Below, piece after piece: positions 44,971-56,856 of a stretch of DNA of 64,000 nucleotides (position 1 is its first letter; every line of letters starts with the position of its first letter). The DNA comes from Paroedura picta (Eukaryota; Chordata; Lepidosauria; Squamata; Gekkonidae). Under the pieces are notes generated by a model. That model did not search any database, was not told the DNA's origin, and was given only the letters and a program-made list of their open reading frames with translations. The stretch is from positions 24,352,501 through 24,416,500 of the forward strand of contig NC_135380.1 in assembly GCF_049243985.1 (NCBI RefSeq). The letters are read 5' to 3'. The translations under genes were made by a program, and so were the position numbers.

Positions 44971-45228
44971 CGTTGATTGAAAGTGCATTATTCATCCTGC
45001 ATGAAAGCACCCTCAGGCTTTCCTGGGAGCTGCAGACTGAGGACTTTTGCATATACTTTCCCTCCTAGCCTGATGAAGGGCTCTAAGAAACTCCAAAGCT
45101 TTCACACCTCAAAGGCATTGCGTGACTTTTAATTTTAGTATGTGCAAACCAGTGCTATATTCAGTCAGGCAACCAGTCTTGGAGGTCTGAAAACATTCTG
45201 CCTGACTGTTCCCAGGATGCACACATTT

Positions 45229-45412
45229 AGGGTTGCCACCTTCCAGGTAGTGACTTGAGATTTCCTAGGATTGCACCTGATCTCCAGGGGACAGAAATCA
45301 GTTCACATAGAGAAAACAACCACTTTGACTCTCTTCTAACTGAACCCCACCCTCTTCAAGGCTCTGCCTCCAAAATATCCAGGTATTTCCCAACCCAGAG
45401 CTGACAATCCTA
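45229..45412 (+). repeat. 'AGGGTTGCCA' repeat
   Basis: Begins TTAGGGTTGCCACCTTCC, has TGATCTCCAGGGGACAG, and ends CAACCCAGAGCTGACAATCC. Confidence 0.75.
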
Positions 45413-45921
45413 CACAAACGTCTGCTCCAGTTCTTCCATTTACCCTCCAGATCCCCCTGTGCTCTGCTCCCCACACTGATTTCCCTGGGTTCTACATAGC
45501 CTGATTCTGCCCAAGTCCTGATTCCAAGGGAGTAATATTTTTGGAATCAAGTAGGCAATCTTAGGCTTAGCAACTATTGAAGGCTATTATCAAACAAGAC
45601 AGCAGAATATTAATATTTCTAAATAAATGCACCTGATATTAAAAGTGCATTTGTTTGCACTTTTCTCCACACAATCCACCAGTCCTTTCTAGGATGGCCA
45701 TGAACTGGGAAAATACATTTCATGGTGGTCCGTGGTTCTAGGCAGGTCATTTCTTGAACCACAAACTGTTGCAAACTTTTAAGAGCTAAAGAAACTGGTT
45801 CAATTTGTGAGGTTCGTGATGCAGTAGAATGTCCCCTGGTAAGCTAGAGGGAATCTCCAGCTGACTCTCCTTTGCCTGCCCTCCAAGTTTGGTGAGGATT
45901 GGATTTATGGAGTTCAAGATA

Positions 45922-46200
45922 GGTAAAGGTATCCCCTGTGCAAGCACTGGGTCATGTCTGACCCTTGGGGTGATGCCCTCTAGCATTTTCATGGCAATAC
46001 GGGGTGGTTTGCCAGTGCCTTCCCCAGTCATTACCGTTTACCTCCCAGCAAGCTGGGTATTCATTTTACCGACCTCGGTAAAAGGATGGAAGGCTGAGTC
46101 GACCTTGAGCTGGCTGCTGGGATTGAACTCCCAGCCTCATGGGCAGAGCTTTCAGACTGCATGTCTGCTGCCTTACCACTTTGCGCCACAAGAGGCTCTA
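45922..46200 (-). repeat. tRNA-derived SINE with ACCTTT tail, copy 5
   Basis: A reverse copy with a 12-bp target duplication GAGTTCAAGATA (45910-45921 and 46201-46212), full length to AGAGGCTCTA. Confidence 0.93.
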
Positions 46201-46619
46201 GAGTTCAAGATACAGACACCCAAAGAAGGTGACTCCATTTTCCATTGTTTCCACTGGTAGGGGGGTAAACAGCAAAAAATAAAATAAAATAAATGGCAGT
46301 AGAAGCCCAACAGAACAAAATCAAAGTCCCTGAGAATCACTGCAGTAGAAACGGAAAGTGTTTTTGCAGATCCAGCAGAACCAGTTCCACCATGGCAGTA
46401 CAAACCCAACACAAATAAGGGCTAACCAGAAAATCTTTACAGTAGAAATGAAGTGTTTGTAAGCCCAGCATGTTTGTAAGCCCAGTAGAATCAGTTCAAT
46501 GTTCTAGTACCCAGCAGAACTCAGTCTACTGTGCTAATGCCAGCTCAAAAAGGACTGATCTAACTCAGTATCACACTCAAAATGGGGGGGGGGGAGAGGG
46601 TTGTAAGACCAGCAGAACC

Positions 46620-46811
46620 TAGTGCCACTATCATTGCAAGGTTGGCATGCAGACTGTCCCAAGTTCAATTCCTGGTATCTTCAATTTAAAAAGGCAGTAA
46701 GTGATGTGAATGACCTCTGCCTGAGACCTTGTAGAGCCACTGCCAGTCTGAATAGACAATGCTGAGTTCGATGAACCGGAGGTATGATTTAGTATAAGGC
46801 GGTTTCATGCA
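46620..46811 (+). repeat. tRNA-Ala-like SINE, 5'-truncated
   Basis: GGTTGGCATGCAGACTGTCC, AAGTTCAATTCCTGGTATC and CTCTGCCTGAGACCTTG identify it. It ends at GTATAAGGCGGTTTCATGC, where the next SINE was inserted. Confidence 0.8.
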
Positions 46812-46815
46812 TGTA

Positions 46816-47096
46816 AAGGCAAAGGCATCCCCTGTGCAAGCACGGAGTCATGTCTGACCCGTGGGGTGACGCCCTCCAGCGTTTTCATGGCAGACTCAAT
46901 ACGGGGTGGCTTTGCCAGTGCCTTCCCCAGTCATTACCGTTTAACTCCCCAGCAAGCTGGGTACTCATTTTACCAACCTTGGAAGGATGGAAGGCTGAGT
47001 CAACCTTGAGCCGGCTGCTGGGATCGAACTCCCAGCCTCATGGGCAGAGCTTCAGACTGCATTACTGCTGCCTTACCACTCTGCGTCACAAGAGGC
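46816..47096 (-). repeat. tRNA-derived SINE with ACCTTT tail, copy 6, nested
   Basis: A reverse copy inserted at the 3' end of the older tRNA-Ala-like SINE, with a 12-bp target duplication TTCATGCATGTA (46804-46815 and 47097-47108). Confidence 0.93.
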
Positions 47097-47566
47097 TTCA
47101 TGCATGTACAATACTGTAATTCTTACCACTCGTGTATGAGGGGGAGGGGGAAGCCCTATTGCCCTTGAGCATCACTTTGATGGACATTTAGAAATGTGAG
47201 CATATTTGCCTTCAGTGCTCAATGAGAAGGTGTGAAAAACCTCAATAATTCATCCAGGGGAGAGAAGGGAACTTTGGTTTATGTCCTGTGGCTCAGAAGG
47301 TTTATGTCTCTTATCTATTTCAATTATGCAGTGTTTATTAATTATTAATTTTAAGTGCTGACTGACTGGTAGATTCAAGTCCATTCTTAATCTCAGTAAA
47401 GATGGAAAAAGTCACACTTTTTTTTAAAAAAGGAACTTGCTGAACAGGCACCATAAATCCAGTTCATTCCTTTTTAAAAACATCCTTTCTTTCTGTGAAA
47501 AAGCCCTGTCCCAGTGCGAAATCATGCAGCATGTAGTTCCACAGGAAACTTAACACAAGTAGCAGC

Positions 47567-47885
47567 AGAAGAATAGTTGGTTTTCATATCCCGCTTTTCA
47601 CTAATGTAAGGAGTCCCAAAGTGGTTTACAATCGCCTTCCTTTCCTCTCCCCACAACAAAATCAACAAAATTCAGACCAACACAGCTACCCATTTGAATC
47701 TCCCCACAACAGACACCCTATGTGGTAGGAGAGGCTGGGACAGCCCTGGCATTACCGTGAGAACAGCTCTATCAGGGCTGTGACTAGCCCAAGGTCACCC
47801 AGCTGCCTGCACATGGAGGAGTGAGGAATCAAACCCAGCTCACCAGATTAAAGACCGCTGCTCTTAACCACTACACCAAGCCGGC
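47567..47885 (-). repeat. Sauria-type SINE carrying a small insertion
   Basis: The reverse copy runs from GAATAGTTGGTTTTCATATC to CACTACACCAAGCCGGC. A foreign 40-bp piece with a target duplication interrupts it and is listed separately. Confidence 0.86.
47659..47698 (+). repeat. 40-bp tail-only insertion of the palindromic family
   Basis: The piece ends CAGACCAACACAGCTACCCA then TTTGAA. It is flanked by perfect 13-bp repeats TCTCCCCACAACA (47646-47658 and 47699-47711) inside a Sauria-type SINE, so the insertion is younger than the SINE. Confidence 0.8.
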
Positions 47886-47899
47886 TACAGCATCTTTGC

Positions 47900-49900
47900 T
47901 GTACAAAATGAAATATTCAGATTATTTATCTCACAAGCTAGAAAGGAAGGAGGGGGGAGGGAGAATTAATCTGCATTTTGATGAACCCTGAAATTCACCC
48001 ATCTTCTATGATGTTACAGGAGAGAAGTAAATTTTTAAAAGAAACACCACATTTTTCAAATGACCTGTACAATACATATAGGTCATAATATTGTCTGTTG
48101 TTTCGTCTCTTGCTAATCTATTGCATAGAGCCAGCACAAGGATTTTTCAGTCAGCGATGCTGTAGCACACTCAGGACTCTACACAACACTGTAAGGGACA
48201 CAACAGGACCATACACAACATTGTAAGGGACTCTATACAACATTCATCCAAACAAGCAGCTGACACCGGTGAGAACTTGTGCTGAAAGAGTTGTGATGTG
48301 AGTCCTACTTTCAAGAAGGGAAAGTGATCCTCACGCTAGAGCTCTCCTGTCTCCAAACTCTGCCCTCGCCTAACACCACCCTCAAGTCTCCAAGAATTTC
48401 TTAAGTCACAGCAGGCAACTCCTCCCCCCACACACACCTCACACACTCACTTATAGCTGCTTGTATGGTCAAGCCACGTCACTACAGATTCTGAGAGGAT
48501 GGGCACAACTGGGGAATTGTCCCCACCAAGATTCCTGCAGTTTCATACTGGAAAAGGGTGAAAAGAATATAGACAGAACCATCTCAGTGGATACAAAGCA
48601 GATTTATCAAGCACAACTGCAGTTTGAGTGTCAAGGAAATAAATATTTTAGTAATCTTCCTTTATTTGTACTTGTGTCAGCAGTTCCTTCTGAAGCGAAA
48701 GGGTGGATTGGGATGAGATGGGGTGGAAAGAATTCTGAAATATATACGTGCCCTGCTAAAGAGCACAGTGTTTAAAATGGAACTATTATTGTGTTTAATG
48801 AATCTGCATTTTGCGCCCATTGGAATACTTGCTAGGTTGTGCATTGGGACTTGGAAGCAAATGCATTCAGAGATGCAGCAACTGGCTTACATACTACATC
48901 GGATTTTGTTATTGGTTGCAGAATCCATCCAGGATACATATCTCAGGACCATTCCTACCCAGATGCAAAAGAGGCCCCTTCTCCCTCACCCTACATTCGG
49001 GGTAAAAAAAGCCCTGAAGAATACTGATGACCTTTTCTCTAATAATCTGTAATTATTTCAGAATATTTCCATTCCTCACCTCTCATCAGATCTGCTGATA
49101 TTTTATTCTTTTTGCCTCTGTCATTTGTTCCCCTCCTCTGAGAATTCTACTTTGGCTGGAGAAGAAAAGGAAGAAAAATGTTGACCAACTTCCCCATAAA
49201 TAAAGATCTATAAACAAGACATCGATCCCTATTTCTCTCAATGTAAAATATTAAAGATGCTTAAATGGATAAAAGCTTTAGGCCTCCCTTCTTTCCCATC
49301 CATGATGCATTAGCAGGAACTGGCCAATCGGCTTAATGGAGGGCGCTTGACAGCCTGCTGGGTGGTCAGACAGCCTGCCTAATGCCCCCTCACCCACCAT
49401 CCTCTTTTCTGCTTTTTCAAAATGCTACAAGGGAATAAATTTTGCTAAAAACAGATAGTTGAAACTTCTTCCAATGAAAAGTAGTGAAAACAATGAGAAG
49501 TATCCCGGCCGATGGTTCAGAATTCGCTTTAATCATTGTCAATCCCTTAAATTGTGAGGAAGGCCACAAAGCAGAGTCAGATCCAGTGACCACAGCTGAT
49601 AGATTCTGAAGATGCACATTTGTTGGTGTGGGAGGTGCAGGCAGTATAAGAGAACCATTGTTGCCTATGGCGTAGACACTCATTTCTTCACTCTCCCTCT
49701 CACTTATCATCCTTGGTCAAAGAAGTTTCTCAAAGCAGAACAAAACTTGCAATTAGAGATGATAGCTGGATGAAACCCAAGTGCCTTTATGTACCTCTCT
49801 CAGAGCTCTGTACACAAAGACTGCTTGTCTCCAAGTCCCACTCTTGGGAAGGTGTCCCCGAAATTAGCTCCTTGCTAAGAGTAATCAGAATCAGACTGAG
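47900..49900. other. KCNIP3 upstream DNA, no feature seen
   Basis: Mostly unique-looking sequence, with no SINE, exon or hairpin repeat recognised. The part at 49040-49330 is repeat-free and could hold regulatory DNA. Confidence 0.4.
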
Positions 49901-49902
49901 AC

Positions 49903-49906
<4 letters not shown>

Positions 49907-49954
<48 letters not shown>
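49907..49954. repeat. (GA)n microsatellite
   Basis: About 24 uninterrupted GA units, likely polymorphic in the population. Confidence 0.93.
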
Positions 49955-49956
<2 letters not shown>

Positions 49957-51014
49957 TGTGGAAACTAGAGCCTACAGTCCATTTGCCCCAAGGGAGAAGG
50001 CCGACCTTTGATCAGCTACAGCCACTGCTCCATTCAGAAGTGAGCACAGAAAGCCACGGAGGAGAAATGGACTCTCTTCCAGTCATTTGCCTTTCCTCAA
50101 TCAGCTCCCCCTCCTTCCTGCAGTGTGACTCTTCCTCACCACAGTGTGCTGGCAAAAACACCAGGTTGTGGCCACAGGTCAGACTGACAAGCGGCACCAG
50201 CAGCCCGCAGGGCAAGCAGGCAGCCAACATCCCACCTGGAGTTTCCTTCAGCTCACTATTCATTCAGTAACGATGTGTTCGCAGAGGTTTCTCAGCCAGA
50301 AGAATGGGCACAAGAGAGTGCAGGCTGCCTCTGAAACAAATCTCCAGGGGATTCAGCGTGCCAATATCTTGCTGTTCTGTTTGATGTCTGACAATTTTGC
50401 GGCAGATTCCGTGCTCCATGGGAAGCAGCTGCCATTGGACAGGGAAAATCAGAACACTGACAGTTCAAATGTCAATGTCAAATTTTAATTCTGAGATCTG
50501 AACACCAAATCTGGAAGCCAAATTACTGCATCCATAGACATTCAAATTGCAAAATTGGTGGATATGTCCAATTGCAATTTTTTTTTGCAAACACTTCAAC
50601 CTTCCTGGACATTCAATGAATGACCTCAAAGTAGACGTTTTATTATCAAGGAACTTTAGGAATTGACTGGGAGCAGCAACTGCCAAGTTGCAAGTTATGA
50701 CACTCAGAATAATGGAACCCCCAGGACTTAACAGGGATACTAAGTTCTTATCTCACTACTTATGCTAACCTCATTTTAACTTACATCTGCATTTCGGCAT
50801 AGTTATTTCCTTCACTAGAATTAAACCCAAACAAATTGTAACCCAATTGGTCCTTGAATCTGTTCAACAGCGTTATGCTGTATGCTAATTTATTATCTAT
50901 AAGCCAATTTGCTGCCATTCACATGTCTTATCAAATGTGTAATTTTAGCTATATTTATTGCTCAGTTACTTATACATCAACTCTAATTAGACCTCTAACT
51001 CTAATTGTAAACTC

Positions 51015-51100
51015 CATGGCATTGTATCCCTTTAAGATCCCTCCCCAAGCTCCACTACCAAATGTCCAGGAACTTCCAAAACCAGAATTGGTAACCTGCA
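51015..51100 (+). repeat. 'AGGGTTGCCA' repeat, right end only
   Basis: CCCTCCCCAAGCTCCACTA and CAGAATTGGTAACCTGC are the closing part of the family. Confidence 0.5.
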
Positions 51101-52304
51101 GAAATCCCAGAGCTCCACAACAATCCCCTTATCACTCGGAAGCCATCAGTGGAGTGGTCACCTGCCCTTTGCTGCCTCCTGAGAAGTACCGCAGAGAGAG
51201 GCGAGGAGTGATTTACACCATGGTGAATGCATCATTAAGAAGCTCTGATGGCTGAGTCTGGGTGAGCTGTGTACAGCTCCAATAATTAGTTGAACTTTAT
51301 CCAACATTTCCTCATTCCATCTGCCACTGCCTGTCCTTCTCCAGTTCACCTTCATGTCCTTCCAAAGCAGCCTGAAATACTTGTAGGGTTCCCCAAGTAC
51401 ACAGTTCCCATTTTCAGAACCATCCCTTCCTCCCCCCCCAAAAAAAGAAAATTCTTGCCATCCTGGGATAGTAGTTTCCCTCAATTTTAGAGATCATCCC
51501 TACTGAGACCATGAAAAGTCCCTCTTAATAACATCTCATGGCTGTCTTCTTCTCTCATGCAGTGGTGGTAAATTCTAAAGAGAAAAAAATACAGCAAGGA
51601 TCTACAGCCTACAGAAGTAAATATGGCTCAGCTCAGAACAAAATCTGGCTCTTTTACAAAGTTATGGTTTACTGGGAGATTGGAATACTAGAATAACCAG
51701 TATGTGAAGCGGATGGCAGGTTTTTTATGGGACTGAAGGACTTCTGTTTCACAAAATGGGAAATGATAGAGGTGAACAGTTGTCTTTCATCCAAATGCAA
51801 ATCCCACGGGCAAACTTGTGCTAATACACAAAAACAATTGTGCAGGGCATTGCTGTGCATGCTTATTACTTATTGTGAAGTCTCATGCTTGCTACTTCCC
51901 AATAAATGTCTCACAGCAACCAGCATTTGGGCTAAAAGAAATTGTATGGATTATTAACCAGCATGTTAACCATCAGTAATGTTAAACTGTATCATTTCAG
52001 CAATACAAACGGGCCTCTTCATACCACTTGATCTGGGGATCTCTAGCTCTGAGTTTTAATGTCCATTGGCTCTTCAATTGTAAAAGGTTGCGGTCTCTCT
52101 TTTATGGGTTCAGTTGCCTCCTGAGTAAAGAGCACTGTTCTGAAGACTTAATACAGTTTGGGAAAGGACACATATTACAACTTTGGGGGGAGTTGGCAAG
52201 CATTCAGGCAGCTGGTATTGGTCTACAAAGCTGTAACAACACCCCCCTCCCCACATGCAAACAGCAAGTCCTCATGTCCTAATCTAGTTAAACTTAGTAC
52301 AGTG

Positions 52305-52430
52305 CAGGGATGGCCAAACTGTGACTCCCCAGATGACCATGGATTCCAGTTACCATGGGCCACTGCTGACAAGGTCTCATAGTAATTGTAGTCCATGGAC
52401 ATCTGGAGAGCCACAGTTTGGCCACCCCTG
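52305..52430. mobile_element. Hairpin hAT-type MITE, GGCCAAACTG subtype
   Basis: CAGGGATGGCCAAACTGTG on the left and CACAGTTTGGCCACCCCTG on the right. The flanks GTACAGTG and GTGTTGTG share five of eight bases. A Sauria-type SINE begins immediately after it. Confidence 0.87.
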
Positions 52431-52670
52431 GTGTTGTGGTTAAGAGCGGCAGCCTCTAATCTGGAGAACCAAGTTTGATTTCCCACTCCTCCACATATAG
52501 CCAGCTGGCTGACCTTTGGCCACACAGTTCTCTCTGAGCTCTCTCAGCCTCACCTACCTCACAGGTTACCCGTTATGAGGAGAGGAAGTGATTGTAAGCC
52601 ATTTTGAGATGTCTTTGGTTAGTAAAAAGCAGGGTACAAAAAACAAAAACAAAACAGCTCTTCTTTCTCC
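52431..52670 (+). repeat. Sauria-type SINE
   Basis: Begins GTGTTGTGGTTAAGAGCGGC and ends in CAGCTCTTCTTTCTCC. A full-length forward copy directly abuts the MITE. Confidence 0.87.
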
Positions 52671-53312
52671 ATTTTCTCCAGGGGAATTTAATTCTGTACT
52701 CCAGAAGCACACAGCCTGTTGTTTCACAGCTTTGGTTGGTGAGGTTCATTTGGAAGTCTTAAGCATGATAAAGTACTACAGGACATAATTACCCATTACG
52801 ATCATAATTGTTCCGGAGTGTGCTGCAATTGTGATTAAGTATTCTTAAATGATTTCTAAACATTATGGCCAGTTTACCCTAACAGCAAGTTTGTTACAGA
52901 CATACAATTGCATCCCTAATTTCCCCCAATGAAATGCTGGAAAGTATATAGTACCCACTAGCCTTCAAGAAGTATTGATAGTCATTTAAGCAAATGTCTT
53001 CTATTACCTATTAAACACCTGTCAAGCTGTTTGATATTTGACATTGGGAAGGAGGAGGGCCTACCTAACAATATCATCTCCTTCGTATGAATTGAAAAAA
53101 ACACATCCTGGCAATCATGGTAGAACTTTCTCTATCCCACCTGACACCAGTGAAGTATAACATATGGGCTGGATTTCAGGGATGGGGGGGTGGGTGGGTT
53201 TCCTCCTCTGCCTTTAACAGATGTTTGGTTTGCAAGTGAAGTTTTCGGGTAGCCTGGGACTAACAAGATTGCTGACTAATTATGGCAACTCAAACAGCTA
53301 CAAGGGATGCTT

Positions 53313-53755
53313 CTAGGGTTGCCAATCCCCATGTAGAGCCTGGAGCCTTCCTGGAGTTATAGAATCATAGAATCATAGAGTTGGAAGGGGCCATACAGGC
53401 CATCTAGCCCAACCCCCTGCTCAACGCAGGATCAGCCCAAAGCATCCTAAAGCATCCAAGAAAAGTGTGTATCCAACCTTTGCTTGAAGACTGCCAGTGA
53501 GGGAGGAGCTCACCACCTCCTTAGGCAGCCTATTCCACTGCTGAACTACTCTGACTGTGAAACTACTCTGTTGAACTACTCTGACTACTCTACTATGACT
53601 GATCGCCAGACTACAGTGGGCAGTTCCCCTGGAGAAAATGGCCACTGAGTATGTTGGTGTGTGAACTTTATGGTATCACAGCTTCCTCTCCAAAGTCTGT
53701 CCTTCCTAGATGCCACCCCTAAGTATATAGGAATTGCCCAAGCCAGAGTAATCAC
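53313..53755 (+). repeat. 'AGGGTTGCCA' repeat split by CR1
   Basis: The left part, TAGGGTTGCCAATCCCCATG, and the right part, CAGTTCCCCTGGAGAAAATG, are separated by the CR1 end at 53357-53590. The CR1 end therefore came later. Confidence 0.7.
53357..53590 (-). repeat. CR1 LINE 3' end
   Basis: ATAGAATCATAGAATCATAG then GAGTTGGAAGGGGCC, and TTAGGCAGCCTATTCCACTG. A short ACTACTCTGACT duplication follows at its inner end. Confidence 0.88.
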
Positions 53756-54316
53756 CTACTAGTCTCATTTTACCACTGCCTCACTCTGTGTTTTATACTT
53801 ACACATGTGCTTATTTGTCAGGAGCACTGGAATTTCTCATTAGTACGAAGTATAATAAGAGAAACCACAAGACATATTCTCAAGAAATACAGCTTTCTGG
53901 GGGGGGGGCAGATAGATTCGAGATTCTTTGATTCAAGATTCAATCTTGCTGTGAACTCCCCCCCCCAAACACACACACACACACCTCTTTACACCTGAAA
54001 TGGTACCTCTGCTACTTGTGTTTTTCCAGAGGACAGGATGCAGGGGAGAATCTATCTCAAAATCAATGCCCTGAAGTCATACCCTGGTTTTCTGTATCCA
54101 GTTCTGCTTGTTTCAGCTCTATAAGAACCAACTAGGACTTTGGGATAAAGGTGAATAGAAAGTACAAGGTTGAACAGCCTGGTCGAATTTAAAGGTGAGT
54201 GCAGGAGTGAATAAAAAAACTATTGTGAAAGGAGTGCTTTTGAAGCTTTAAAAAGGCTTCAGAGGTGTAGTGGTTTGGAGAGGCCCAGGTTCAGCTCAGC
54301 TTTCTCTGCTGATGGG

Positions 54317-54522
54317 GGGGGGGAGGGTTGTCAGATTCAGGCTGGGAAACCCCTGGAGATTTGGGGAGGGGGGTGGAACTTGAGGAAAACAGGGACCTCA
54401 GCAATGTACAGAAGCATGGAATCCACCCTCCAAAGAATTCATTTTCTCAAGGGGAACTGATTTCTGAAGTCTGGAGCTGTAATTCCAGGTCATCCCCAGA
54501 TCTCACCTGGGGGTTGGCACCA
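54317..54522 (-). repeat. 'AGGGTTGCCA' repeat
   Basis: TTCATTTTCTCAAGGGGAAC and CTGTAATTCCAGGTCATCCC, ending CACCTGGGGGTTGGCACC, show the reverse orientation. Confidence 0.65.
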
Positions 54523-55669
54523 TTACTGGGTGACCTTGAGCCAGTCATGCTATTTCAGCCCATCTTGCAGGGCTATTGTGAGGACAGATGGAGGAGAGGA
54601 CCCTCCTTTCTGACCTCCTCAGATGAAAGGTGGGATAAAAGGGTAAAAAATCAGTTGGCTCTATGGCTGCCGTTCCCTTTTCCAGTCCTGCCGATGACTC
54701 CTGATAAGACCATGGCCTCTTAGTCACATTTTCCTCAGGGCCACCCCAAATGTAGTCCTTCCCAAACTGTGTGCTGGGGCAGATAAGTAAATTGCAAGAG
54801 AACTGTCAGCATGCCACAGCGAATGAAGGAGGATGCCTGCTGTATCTCTGAATGATTCATCGCTTGGTACTTGCCCCTTAATGCATAGGTAGAATGGCAG
54901 CCTCCCCGGGAATCTAAATTTCTGCTGCATTGGAGCAGTTGGAACATTTAACCATTCCTGAGACAGAGGCACAGCAGCATTTTCTTCCTTCATAGGAGGG
55001 TGGCCAATCTGTCTCTGCATGAGTCACCGCCAGGCAAGAGGCACTTCCTAAATGATGCTCCTTTGAGGATGGATAATTCTTACTTCCCAAGCTTTAAAAA
55101 GAAACCACCTCTGATGCCCAGGAGAGTGTGAGTCTATAATTCAGAAAAAGAACTGATTCAGCTCTCAGAGATATGGGAAATGTCTCATATTCCTTAAAGG
55201 GCCAGATGTTTTTTTGTCCCAGCACTCCTGCACTGAACCCACATCAGTCTCAGTTGCTGAAGGGCAGGAGGAAAGATGTTCAAGAAGACCAAGAAAACTC
55301 ACCCAGTTGCTGATTTCTAATGACCTTTTTCTGCACCAGAGCCCAGATTCATCAGTCCTTGCTCCTTGCAGAAACCTCTTAATTCTTTATCAAGTTGCAC
55401 ATTTAAGCAAAATTGAAGAGAGGTTCATTTCAGCCTGGCAGACTGGAGCTGAAGAGTCAGGACTCAGTTGGAACCCAGGGCTATCATTCTGTTTGTGTGC
55501 GTGTGAGGTTGGCGTGGGGGGTACTAATGCAATCAAATTTTGGGTTCCTTTTTGTTTCTTTCCACTAAATGGGCAGGAGGAGACTTGTCAAAAGGAAGTG
55601 AGCAAAAGCACTTGATGGATCAGTGAGCAAGGGAAGAACAGGCGGGGTGCACAGAGAAGGAGCAACTCA

Positions 55670-55935
55670 CTAAGTTGGCATTTTAAAGTTTGCGTTTCTA
55701 CACAATTAGTGCCATGAATTATTAAAGGCTGAGAAAGGAAAGAGGCTGTTTTTAATAAAGCATGAGTAAGCAGGTATTATTCCACTGTGGTAAGAGCAAT
55801 CGAAGGCAATCAATCAGTCCCTCATCTCTGTGCCATTTTAATGGCTGTAGATATTTATTTGAGTTTACTGGTGTGTGTTTAGCTGTGTCCCTGGGCCTTG
55901 GCCAATCATGTACTTAACACGGACGTTCAATAAAC
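55670..55935. promoter_or_regulatory. Repeat-free AT-rich block, candidate conserved element
   Basis: The block is free of recognised repeats and has homeodomain-type cores (CAATTAG, AATTATTAAA) and CAATCAATCAG, as many vertebrate enhancers do. This is only a candidate; no alignment could be made. Confidence 0.25.
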
Positions 55936-56072
55936 AGCACGGGCCAAGTTAGGATATTGGACTGGAGTGGCAAGTGGGAGGGATCTGCTTGAAGACCTCG
56001 ACCCACCCAAGCCTGAAAATGCAAACGGGATGCCCCAACAACATGGCTTTGCAACACAGACACACACGCATA

Positions 56073-56325
56073 GGGTTAGCAGCCTCCAGATGGGGCCTGA
56101 AGATCTTCCAGAATGACAATGGTCTCTAGACTACAGAGATCAGGTCCCCTGGAGAAAAAGTCTGCTTTGGAGGGGAACTCTCTGGCATTATATTCTTCCA
56201 AAGTACCTCCCCTCCCCAAACGTTACCATCCCTGGATATTTTTATTTATTCATTTAGTTTATTTACTGCCCTTCCAAAATTGGGTCAGGGTTCCACCTCC
56301 AAATCTCTAGGAATATCCCAGCATG
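56073..56325 (+). repeat. 'AGGGTTGCCA' repeat with a LINE tail inserted
   Basis: TAGGGTTAGCAGCCTCCAG at the left and CAGCATGGAGTTGGCC at the right. Inside lies TTTATTTATTCATTTAGTTT then ACTGCCCTTCC, a LINE 3' tail. Confidence 0.65.
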
Positions 56326-56473
56326 GAGTTGGCCTCCACCCCCTCCCTGAGAATGTTACTAGGCACACTGAAAACTTCTAGGTTTCCTTGAAAAGCGTTG
56401 CTGGAAGAACAACCTGAATTCATCAGCTTTGTGGCTGCTACAAAGACCTGGATAGACCAGGCTAGCCTGATCT

Positions 56474-56671
56474 TAGGGTTGCCAACCTCCAGGTGGTAGC
56501 TGGAGAGCTCCTGCTGGTATAACTGATTCCCAGACAACAGAGGTCAGTTCACCTGGAGAAAATGGCCATGTTGGTGGCTAGGCTCTATGGCATTAGGTCT
56601 CAAATCCTACCCTCCTCCCACTCCACCCCCCCCCCCAAATCTCCAGGTATTTCCTAACCATGAGTTGCCAA
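56474..56671 (+). repeat. 'AGGGTTGCCA' repeat, well preserved
   Basis: TTAGGGTTGCCAACCTCCAG to TAACCATGAGTTGCCAACCC gives both ends and the full middle, including TTCACCTGGAGAAAATGGCC. Confidence 0.78.
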
Positions 56672-56673
56672 CC

Positions 56674-56811
56674 CCATCCGATCTAGACAGACCTTGGAAG
56701 CTAAGCATAGTCAGCTCTCCATAATATTTGGATAGGAGACCTCCAAGGAATATCAGAAGTGTGACGGTGAGGCAGGCAATGGCAAGCCAACTCTGAATGC
56801 CTCTTGCCTGG
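56674..56811 (+). repeat. 5S-rRNA-derived SINE
   Basis: CCTTGGAAGCTAAGCATAGT and ATTTGGATAGGAGACCTCCA follow the 5S pattern (GGAAGCTAAGCAGGGTC, TTGGATGGGAGACC). The tail reads GAGGCAGGCAATGGC. The copy is diverged, so it is not a functional 5S gene. Confidence 0.85.
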
Positions 56812-56856
56812 AAAGGGGTAGTCAACCTGTGGTCCTCCAGATGTTCATGGACTACA
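56812..56856. mobile_element. Hairpin MITE, left arm only
   Basis: AAAGGGGTAGTCAACCTGTG then GTCCTCCAGATGTTCATGGA. The right arm is missing. Confidence 0.8.

Noticed and set aside
49713-50270. 185-codon frame with an Arg-Glu run
   Set aside because: The run comes from a GA microsatellite, and the rest has no recognisable domain.
56674-56760. Possible 5S rRNA gene
   Set aside because: It is too diverged and carries a SINE tail, so a 5S-derived SINE is the better reading.
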